From the NCBI RefSeq assembly GCF_000147815.2, contig NC_015957.1, forward strand, positions 992,001 to 1,056,000: a DNA stretch of 64,000 bases. Reading direction: 5' to 3'. Each line of letters begins with the position of its first letter. Position 1 is the stretch's first letter. Shown here piece by piece: positions 49,630 through 56,479 of the stretch. The DNA is from Streptomyces violaceusniger Tu 4113. Lineage in GTDB: Bacteria > Actinomycetota > Actinomycetes > Streptomycetales > Streptomycetaceae. The position numbers were made by a program, and so were the translations under genes. A model generated the notes under the pieces. It searched no databases and was not told the origin of the DNA. It worked only from the letters and a program-made list of their open reading frames with translations.

Positions 49630-50595
49630 ATGCGACGGGACGAGACGCCGGAGGGACGAGGGGGAGCGTTGGACAAGGGGGAATCAGGGGCCCCGGCGCT
49701 GGTCGACACGGCGATGATCGAGAAGCGGATCGCGGAGGTGTTCGCGGAGGCGGATGCCGAAGCCCGGCTGCACGCGGTGGACATCGACGCGCCCGGGCGT
49801 GAGCTCGGCCTCGGCGTGGACGACCAGGTCGTCATCGCGTCCGTGTTCAAGATCCTGCTGGTGCTGGAGTTCGCCCGGCAGGCCGACGCCGGACAGCTCG
49901 ACCCCCGCGAACGGGTGGTCATCACCGCCCCCGACCGCCTCGGTGGCTGGGGCACCGCGGGCTGCGCCGACGATGTCGAGATGTCCCTGCGCGACCTGGC
50001 GTACTTCGCCCTGTCCGTGAGCGACAACTCCGCCGCGGACGCGCTGATGCGCCGGATCGGCCTCGACACCGTGCGGCTGCTGGCGGCCGAACTGGGCCTG
50101 GACCGCACGCGGATCGTCGGCGGCCCCCGGGAGCTGCTGGAGTCGATGTTCGAGGACGCGGGCGCGAGGGACGAGGCGGAGTTCGCCGCCGTCTATCCGA
50201 CGCTGACCTTCGAGCGGCTGCGCCGCTTCCGCGTCCTGGACCCCCGGCACACCACCTCGAGCACACCCCGCGACATCACCACCCTGCTGGGCCTGATCTG
50301 GCGGGACCGGGCCGGTTCCCCGGCGGCGTGCGCGCTGGTGCGGGAGTTGATGTCCCGTCAGGTCTTCCGTCAGCGGCTGGCCTGCGGCTTCCCCGATGAC
50401 GTCCTGGTCGCGGCGAAGACGGGCACGCTGCCGAGCCTGCACATCGAGGCGGGCGTCGTCCGCTACCCGGACGGCGGCCGGTACGCGGTCGCGGTGTTCG
50501 CCGGTACGGCCTCGGCCGCGGCGGCACGTACGGCGGTGGACGCGGCGATCGGGCGGGCGGCGCGGCTGGCGGTGGACGCGCTCAGACGCCGCTGA
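49630..50595 (+). CDS. Class A beta-lactamase-like serine hydrolase
   Basis: 321 residues. The active-site motifs are ASVFKI (SxxK), SVSDNSA (SDN) and AKTGT (KTG), in the order of class A beta-lactamases. No signal peptide is visible, so the protein may be cytoplasmic, unlike secreted lactamases. The Glu of the omega loop is not clear; EAEFAAVYPTLTFERLR occupies that area. The start is uncertain: ATG 49630 nearly abuts the LysR gene, and TTG 49669 or ATG 49714 would leave room for a promoter. It could be an esterase or peptidase rather than a resistance enzyme. Confidence 0.85.
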   Translation: MRRDETPEGRGGALDKGESGAPALVDTAMIEKRIAEVFAEADAEARLHAVDIDAPGRELGLGVDDQVVIASVFKILLVLEFARQADAGQLDPRERVVITAPDRLGGWGTAGCADDVEMSLRDLAYFALSVSDNSAADALMRRIGLDTVRLLAAELGLDRTRIVGGPRELLESMFEDAGARDEAEFAAVYPTLTFERLRRFRVLDPRHTTSSTPRDITTLLGLIWRDRAGSPAACALVRELMSRQVFRQRLACGFPDDVLVAAKTGTLPSLHIEAGVVRYPDGGRYAVAVFAGTASAAAARTAVDAAIGRAARLAVDALRRR

Positions 50596-50678
50596 CCTGG
50601 CCTGATACGGAACCGGATATGGCTGGAGTGCCGCGCCGATCTTGGACTGTGGGTCCGGAGAACTGCTCTGCTGTGCCC

Positions 50679-51677
50679 ATGACCGCCAACAGAGCATCGC
50701 GCTTCAACCGCCGTCTGCTGATCCGGGGAGCGGCGGCCGGCGCGGCCGTACCCGCCGTCCTCCCCACGGCCGCGCAGGCGGCGCAGCGTGACCCCAGGCC
50801 CTCCGACGCGAAGACTTCGAACGCGGGGACCGCGAACGCGAAGACCTCGGACGCGACCTTCCAATGGCTCGGTACGAGCGGCTGGCGCATCGACACTGGC
50901 GGCGGCCGGACGATCCTCTTCGACCCCTATCTGAGCCGCTTCGAAACCGGACTCTTCAAGAAGAGCTTCAATCCGAAGACGCCGCTGACCACGGACGGCG
51001 CGACGATCGACCGCCATATAGGCCGCCCCGAGCTGATCCTGGTCAGCCACAGCCACTGGGACCACCTCAACGACGTCCCGTACATCGCCGCGGCCGCCCC
51101 GGACGCGCGGATCGTCGGCACCGAGACCACGTACCACCTGCTCCGGGCCCTCGGTGTCGACAAGGCCCGGATCGCCGTGGTGAGGGGCGGTGAGGTGCTG
51201 GACTTCGACGGCCTGGTGGTCGAGGCGGTCTCCAGCCGCCACAGCCGTAACGACTCCTACAGCTACTTCGCCCCCGGCACCCTCACCGGCCCCCCGCCCC
51301 GCCCCCAGACCATCTCCGACCTCCCGGAAGGCGACACCCTGGCCTTCCACGTGACGCTGCCCGACGGGCTCTCGGCCTTCCTCATGGGAGCGAGCGACTT
51401 CAGCGAACGGGACGCCGCCGGTCTGCGCCCCGACGTGGCCATGATCGCCACCTCCAGCACCTCCGCCACCCACCGCTACGTCCCCCGCCTGCTGAAGGCG
51501 CTCGGTCACCCCGCCACCGTGGTCCCCGTGCACTGGGACAACTTCGAACTCCCCCTGGACGAGGGCGCGCACCGCGACCCCACGATCGACCTGGACGGTT
51601 TCCTCGCCCGGATCCGCGAGGCCGGCCCCGGCTCCCGCATCCTGCTGCCGGAGTACGCGACGCCGTACCGCTTCTGA
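50679..51677 (+). CDS. Tat-exported metallo-beta-lactamase-fold hydrolase
   Basis: 332 residues from ATG 50679. Twin-arginine signal SRFNRRLLIRGAAAGAAV with cleavage after AQA, then a Ser/Thr/Ala spacer with a small repeat. The catalytic domain has the metal motif VSHSHWDH, then SSRHSRND, GASDF and VPVHWDNF as later ligands. It resembles the UlaG/RomA-like L-ascorbate-lactonase group of the fold; the substrate is unknown. In-frame ATG 50619 would bury the Tat motif deeper. Same direction as the serine hydrolase. Confidence 0.87.
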   Translation: MTANRASRFNRRLLIRGAAAGAAVPAVLPTAAQAAQRDPRPSDAKTSNAGTANAKTSDATFQWLGTSGWRIDTGGGRTILFDPYLSRFETGLFKKSFNPKTPLTTDGATIDRHIGRPELILVSHSHWDHLNDVPYIAAAAPDARIVGTETTYHLLRALGVDKARIAVVRGGEVLDFDGLVVEAVSSRHSRNDSYSYFAPGTLTGPPPRPQTISDLPEGDTLAFHVTLPDGLSAFLMGASDFSERDAAGLRPDVAMIATSSTSATHRYVPRLLKALGHPATVVPVHWDNFELPLDEGAHRDPTIDLDGFLARIREAGPGSRILLPEYATPYRF

Positions 51678-51689
51678 ACTGCCCGGCCT

Positions 51690-51746
51690 TGAGCGACCTG
51701 CTCGGCAGTGAACGACCCGCTCGGTTGTGAACGACCTGCTCGCCCC
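51690..51746. repeat. Three-copy 19-bp tandem repeat after the Tat hydrolase
   Basis: TGAGCGACCTGCTCGGCAG, TGAACGACCCGCTCGGTTG and TGAACGACCTGCTCGCCCC lie in tandem starting 12 bases past the stop. Each unit starts with TGA. Confidence 0.85.
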
Positions 51747-51774
51747 TGGGCAACCGGGCCTGTACGGCGCGTCC

Positions 51775-52527
51775 CTACGACCTGATCCCGACACCCCCAC
51801 CCACGACGATGTTCTCCCCGGTGACGAAGCCGGCCGCGTCCGAGGCCAGGAACGCCACGAGTTCGGCGACCTCTTCGCTCGTCCCGAACCTCCCGAGCGG
51901 GACCTGGGAGACCGTGGCCCTGGCGACCTCTTCCAGCACTTCGGCCGGCATCCCTTGTTTGGCCCAGATTCCGGTGTCGATCGGGCCGGGGCTGACGGCG
52001 TTGACCCGAATACGCCGGGGAGCCAGTTCGAGGGCGAGGGACGGCACCATGGAAAGCACGGCTCCCTTGGTGGCGGCGCTGACGGCGGCCCCGCCGGGAA
52101 TTCCCCTGGTGGCGCCGATCCCTACATTGAAGATGATGGAACCTCCGTCATGGAGTAGGGGGAGAGCCTTTTGGAGGGTGAAGAACTGGCCTTTGACATT
52201 GACGCTGAAAAGGTCGTCGTAGGCGGCCTCGTCGAATACATCGGCTTCGATCGGTAGCCTGCGGATGATGGCGGCATTGAGAAATACGGCATCGAGTCCC
52301 CCGAAGCGCTCACGGATTTCCTCGACGACGCGGTCGGTCTCGGCCAGTGAGCGGGCGTCGGCGCGCACCACCACCACGCCTTCGGGGAATTCCTTCTCGG
52401 CCGCGGCAATGGTGTCGGGGTTCTGCCCGGTGACGATCACCTGATATCCGCGACGATGGAGCAATTCGGCGGTGGCCTTTCCGATTCCGCTGGTGCCACC
52501 TGTGATCAGGGCTACGGGTGCGGACAT
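51775..52527 (-). CDS. SDR-family oxidoreductase with altered active site
   Basis: 250 residues. The Rossmann motif ALITGGTSGIGKATAELL, NAA-type LNAAII, NVKGQFFTL and the C-terminal NAVSPGPIDTGIWAKQGMP are classical SDR features. The catalytic YxxxK reads SAATK (Ser codon 52078-52080 in place of Tyr), and the catalytic Ser position lies in NVGIGATRG with no serine. The cofactor Lys is kept. ATG 52527 has GAGGAGAG upstream. Divergent from a LysR gene that probably controls it. Confidence 0.88.
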   Translation of the reverse strand: MSAPVALITGGTSGIGKATAELLHRRGYQVIVTGQNPDTIAAAEKEFPEGVVVVRADARSLAETDRVVEEIRERFGGLDAVFLNAAIIRRLPIEADVFDEAAYDDLFSVNVKGQFFTLQKALPLLHDGGSIIFNVGIGATRGIPGGAAVSAATKGAVLSMVPSLALELAPRRIRVNAVSPGPIDTGIWAKQGMPAEVLEEVARATVSQVPLGRFGTSEEVAELVAFLASDAAGFVTGENIVVGGGVGIRS

Positions 52528-52711
52528 GCGTCTCTCCTCGCTGCTGCAAAAAAAAGGGGGAACTGCGACGAACTGCCTACGCCACGCTAGGAAAGGCCCT
52601 GGATCCGCGTCCAAGGCCTGTTCCGCATGTGGAGATACGAGTCAGGCATCACCACAGCTCAAGGGGATTGCCCAGTAGCGGCCGACGGATCGGCGCGGCT
52701 AGCGTGAGGGC

Positions 52712-53626
52712 ATGGCAGACACGCCGCCTCCGGTGGATCTCGATCTTCGGCTGGTGCGGTATTTCACCGTCGTCGCCGAGTACCGGCACTTCCGCCGCGC
52801 CGCCGAGGCCCTTCACATCACCCAGCCGTCCCTGAGTCGGCAGATCCGCCAGCTCGAACGACAGCTAGGGGCCAGGCTGATCGACCGCACCCCGCAGGGC
52901 AGCAAGCTCACCGAGGCCGGAGAGGTCTTCCTGCCCCGCGCCAAGGCGCTGCTGCGATCCGCCGCCCAGGCGGCGGCCCACACGCGGGCCGCCGCCGAGC
53001 CGAGCCGGATCACCATCGGCTACATCATGAACGTCATCGTCACCCCGGCGGTGCGCGAGCTGCGCCACCGGAACCCGGACGCCGATGTCCGCACCCTGCA
53101 CCTGACCTGGAACGACGCACGGGCCGCCCTGCTCGACCACCGGGTGGACGCGGCGGTGACCCGGCTGCCGTTCCCGACCGGTGATCTGCAGGTGACGGTC
53201 CTCTACGACGAACCCCGGGTGCTGGTGGTGCCCGTCGACCACCCCTTGGCCGGGAAGGAGTCGGTCACCGTCGCCGACATCGCCGACGAACCCCTGATCC
53301 GGGGGGCCGACCCGGTCTGGAACGCCTTCTGGCGGATCGACCCCCGCCCCGACGGCAGCCGCGCACCCGACGGCCCCCTCGCCGAGGGCGTGGAGGACAA
53401 GCTCGAACTCATCGCCTCCGGGCAGGCCGTGACCATCGCACCCGGCGCCTATGGCCAGGGCCTCCGCCCCGATCTCGTCACGGTCCCGCTGCGCGGGGTC
53501 GAGCCGAGTCATGTGGTGCTGGCCACCCGCGCCGACGACAACAGCCGCCTCGTGGCGGCCTTCCGTAAGTGCGCCCGGGTCCACCTCACCGGTCCGCCCT
53601 CGGCCGCCTCAACGGCCACTCGGTGA
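52712..53626 (+). CDS. LysR-type transcriptional regulator
   Basis: 304 residues. HTH DLRLVRYFTVVAEYRHFRRAAEALHITQPSLSRQIRQLERQLGARLIDRTPQGSKLTEAG, then an effector domain (ITIGYIMNVIVTPAVRELRHRNPDADV) like the BenM/CatM or AlsR branch. Divergent from the SDR gene with a 184-bp spacer. The effector is unknown. Confidence 0.92.
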   Translation: MADTPPPVDLDLRLVRYFTVVAEYRHFRRAAEALHITQPSLSRQIRQLERQLGARLIDRTPQGSKLTEAGEVFLPRAKALLRSAAQAAAHTRAAAEPSRITIGYIMNVIVTPAVRELRHRNPDADVRTLHLTWNDARAALLDHRVDAAVTRLPFPTGDLQVTVLYDEPRVLVVPVDHPLAGKESVTVADIADEPLIRGADPVWNAFWRIDPRPDGSRAPDGPLAEGVEDKLELIASGQAVTIAPGAYGQGLRPDLVTVPLRGVEPSHVVLATRADDNSRLVAAFRKCARVHLTGPPSAASTATR

Positions 53627-53876
53627 ACAAAGAGTTAAGCAGTTCAAAATAAGTGGTTGCCGCGATGGAACTTTTGATAGCGCAACTACGTCTGAAAAAG
53701 GGGATGACCTGCGGCTGCGGGAAACTAGGGGATTCCCGGTGCAACCGCTTGCCGTCAATCTCGGTCTACCAGGGCGATCGGAAACACCAAATCGCCGATC
53801 ACCGGCGCCCGGTGACCGCATCGGCGCTTTCTCCGCCGGTTTGATCGGCACTGATTGCACGAAGGGCCACACCCTT

Positions 53877-54722
53877 ATGCGCATGTACCGGACCATGGCC
53901 GCTACGGCCACCCTCGCTCTCGCCCTGGGGGGAGCCGCTCTCGCGGCGCCTGCCGCCCAGGCGGCCGCGACGACCTCGGGCTCCCTCGTCCACGAAGACG
54001 GTGAGCTCTGGTACAAGGCCGCCGCGGGACAGAAGAACAACCTGTCGGTCTCCGAGCAGATCGTCAGCCGTGGGGAATTCGAGGACTATTACGTCCTGAC
54101 CTTCCGCGACAACGGTGACATCACCATCGATGCGGAAGCGGCGAACTGGGACGAGTGCACCTACCCGACCGCGAGCGACCACTCCGTCGCCCAGTGCGCG
54201 GTGGAAATCCCGCAGAACTCCGACGACTCGGATAGCTACGACGTCGACCTCGGTGACGGCGACGACACCATCAAGCTCGATGCCGATAGCAATGCCTACG
54301 CCGGAATTCACGGTGGCGCCGGCAACGATGTCCTCAAGGGCAACGCGGCGCCGACGTTCCACGGCGACGCCGGCGACGACAAGATCGACGGCGGCGGCGG
54401 TGTCATGGGCTTCGGTGCCTACGGCGGCGACGGCAACGACACCATCACCAACTGCGTGCAGGAATGCTACGGCGACGCCGGCAACGACACCATCACCGGC
54501 GGCTCCGGGGACAACGTCCTGCACGGGGGCACCGGCAAGGACATCGTGCGCGGCGGCAAGGGCGCCGACGTCATCTACGGCGACCAGGACGACGACACGC
54601 TGTATGGCGAGGACGGCAACGACACGATCTACGGCAACAGCGGCAACGACGTGCTGTGGGGCGGCCAGGGCACTGACACCCTCTCCGGTGGCCCGGGCAG
54701 CAACGAGGTCCACCAGGACTAG
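53877..54722 (+). CDS. Secreted RTX-type calcium-binding repeat protein
   Basis: 281 residues. A Sec signal peptide (MYRTMAATATLALALGGAALAAPAAQA) precedes a short domain with one cysteine pair. From about residue 125 on are nonapeptide-type repeats (DGDDTIKLD, GGAGNDVLKG, GDAGNDTITG, GGTGKDIVRG, GDQDDDTLYG, GEDGNDTIYG, GNSGNDVLWG, GGQGTDTLSG). These form a calcium-filled parallel beta roll. Known: RTX proteins of Gram-negatives leave by type I secretion; here a cleavable Sec signal is used and no enzymatic domain exists. GAAGGG lies upstream of ATG 53877. Function unknown. Confidence 0.87.
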   Translation: MRMYRTMAATATLALALGGAALAAPAAQAAATTSGSLVHEDGELWYKAAAGQKNNLSVSEQIVSRGEFEDYYVLTFRDNGDITIDAEAANWDECTYPTASDHSVAQCAVEIPQNSDDSDSYDVDLGDGDDTIKLDADSNAYAGIHGGAGNDVLKGNAAPTFHGDAGDDKIDGGGGVMGFGAYGGDGNDTITNCVQECYGDAGNDTITGGSGDNVLHGGTGKDIVRGGKGADVIYGDQDDDTLYGEDGNDTIYGNSGNDVLWGGQGTDTLSGGPGSNEVHQD

Positions 54723-54755
54723 GTTCACCAGGATCAGGTCCACCAGGATCAGGTC
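54711..54755. repeat. 15-bp tandem repeat spanning the RTX gene stop
   Basis: CACCAGGACTAGGTT, then CACCAGGATCAGGTC twice, then a partial copy. The first unit holds the stop TAG. Reading through it would keep frame (repeated VHQDQ), and later copies have CAG in place of TAG. Confidence 0.9.
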
Positions 54756-54760
54756 CACCT

Positions 54761-54844
54761 GACGGCAGGGCCTCCCGAGCGGCTCGGCGCCGCGCACCCG
54801 CACCGCGGGCCACCGCGCACCGAGCCGCCGGAGGCCCTGCCGTC
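54761..54844. terminator. Large bidirectional hairpin
   Basis: GACGGCAGGGCCTCC (54761-54775) pairs with GGAGGCCCTGCCGTC (54830-54844). Inside, GCGGCTCGG pairs with CCGAGCCGC. It lies between the convergent RTX and binding-protein genes. Confidence 0.85.
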
Positions 54845-54869
54845 GCGTTTCCCGCCCGGCCGCGCCGCC

Positions 54870-56009
54870 TTACTTGCCCCAGATCTTGCGGTACGCCTGC
54901 CGATAGCCCTCGGAGTCCCAGGACAGCGCCCCGCCGCTGTTGGCGGCGGTGCTGATGTGCACCGCGGGGACGTATCCGCTGGCGGGCTTGTCCGCGAAGG
55001 CGCGGTTGAACTCGTCGACGATCTGCCAGCCCTGTTCGGTGAGGGGCTCGGGCACCGTGGCGGCCTGGAACCGCTCCCCGTTGACACGCTGGAAGGCCGA
55101 CGGATCGCCGTCCCCCGCGCCGATGTTGAACGGTGCGCCCGCCCCGTCCTTGCCCGCGGCGCGCAGGGCGGCGGCGGTGTGCCGGAAGTACAGGTCGTTG
55201 ATGGCGGCCGAGTAGGTCCACTTGTCCCCGTAGCGGGAGAGCAGGGAGCGGACCTCCCCGATGGCGCGCTTGTTGACCTCGGGTATCGGCATGTTCTGGT
55301 AGCTCAGCAGCTTGACGTCGGAGCAGGTGGCCAGCTCCTTCTTGATCAGGTCCGACTTGCGCTTGGCGAAGGGGACCGTGGCGTCGGTGAAGAGCACCAC
55401 CCCCGCGCGGCCGCCCGAGCGGGCGATGATCCAGTCGGCGCTGATCTTCGCCACGTCCTCGACCCGGGTGGTCACGTTGCTGAACAGCGCGGGGTCCCCG
55501 TCGGGGCCGGGGGTCGGGGCGGCGTGCCAGCCGAGCACCGGAATGCCCGCCGCCTTGGCCTGCTTGACCTCGTCGGCGACGCTGCCGGTGTCGAAACCGG
55601 CGATGGCGATGCCGTCCGGCTTCAGGGCCAGAGCCTTCTTGAAGGCGGCCCGGTAACCGGCCGGCGTGCCCTGGCCGTTGAGGGTGCGGGCGCTCCACCG
55701 CAGGAGGCCGGCGGCTTCCTGGATGCCCTGGGCGACCCCGGCGGGCCCGGGGTTGGAGAGGTCATGGGCGATGAAGACGATGCTCTTGCCGTGACCGGCC
55801 GCCTCGGGCCCGGTGGTGGGGCCCTTCCAGGGGGCGTCGGCGGCCTCCGCCTTCTTGACGGCTTGTTCGGCTCTGGTGAGGGCGGTCGGGCAGCCGGGCT
55901 CGGCGGAGCTCCGGTGGGACGAGGTGGAGGCGGCGCCGGGCTCGCAGCCGGCGGTGGCCACGGCCAGCAGCGCGATGGCCGTCAGGGCCGCCTTGCGGGT
56001 GGGGTGCAC
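54870..56009 (-). CDS. Periplasmic-binding-protein-like sugar-binding lipoprotein, orphan
   Basis: 379 residues from GTG 56009 (GAGGAG upstream). Lipobox AVATAGC (Cys22). The mature part is a type-1 periplasmic binding fold: SIVFIAHDLSNPGPAGVAQGIQEAA, LALKPDGIAIAGFDTGSV, GIPVLGWHAAPTPGP, YSAAINDLYFRHTAAALRAAGK. This resembles ribose/simple-sugar receptors. No permease or ATPase gene adjoins it, so it either feeds a distant transporter or is a sensor (inference). A frame open to 56537 is not supported. Confidence 0.87.
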   Translation of the reverse strand: MHPTRKAALTAIALLAVATAGCEPGAASTSSHRSSAEPGCPTALTRAEQAVKKAEAADAPWKGPTTGPEAAGHGKSIVFIAHDLSNPGPAGVAQGIQEAAGLLRWSARTLNGQGTPAGYRAAFKKALALKPDGIAIAGFDTGSVADEVKQAKAAGIPVLGWHAAPTPGPDGDPALFSNVTTRVEDVAKISADWIIARSGGRAGVVLFTDATVPFAKRKSDLIKKELATCSDVKLLSYQNMPIPEVNKRAIGEVRSLLSRYGDKWTYSAAINDLYFRHTAAALRAAGKDGAGAPFNIGAGDGDPSAFQRVNGERFQAATVPEPLTEQGWQIVDEFNRAFADKPASGYVPAVHISTAANSGGALSWDSEGYRQAYRKIWGK

Positions 56010-56479
56010 GGGTCTCCTCGCAGGGCACGGAGGGTACGGAGAGTACGGGCCGGGGGTCGGCCGGGGGCTGGGAGGAGACAGGTTACGGGTGGCGGCGCCG
56101 CGCGGGGCAGCCCCCTTCGGCACCTGCGGCCACCATCGAGCACAGTCGTGAACAAGCCAGGTCACGCGGCGCCCTCGGCCGCCACCCCAGGGGCACCGCG
56201 CGGACACCTTCCGGACTCCGGCGGGGCGTTTGGCGGGGTGGGGGGCGATGCGGAGATGACCTAAACCCAGCAATCCGTGGAATTTACGCAGTCCTTGAGA
56301 GGGCATGCCTTGCGCGTGTCCGTGCAGGCGGTAGTGTTCACGCCCGGTCAGGCATGTGGCGCAATCCCGCCGTCGCATTCCGGCCGGAAAGCCGTCGCCG
56401 ACGTCCCGCTCCCCGGTGTCGGCCATGGCGGCAACAACACCTCGGTCACCGCTCAGGGGCACATCGAAGGAGGACCTGG
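56010..56479. other. Spacer between binding protein and conservon, with candidate promoter
   Basis: 470 bp without a credible gene. TTGCGC (56310-56315), 16-bp spacer, TAGTGT (56332-56337) is a plausible sigma-70-like promoter for the conservon, about 140 bp before cvnA. Short GGGTACGGAGAGTACGG repetition lies near 56030. Confidence 0.45.
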
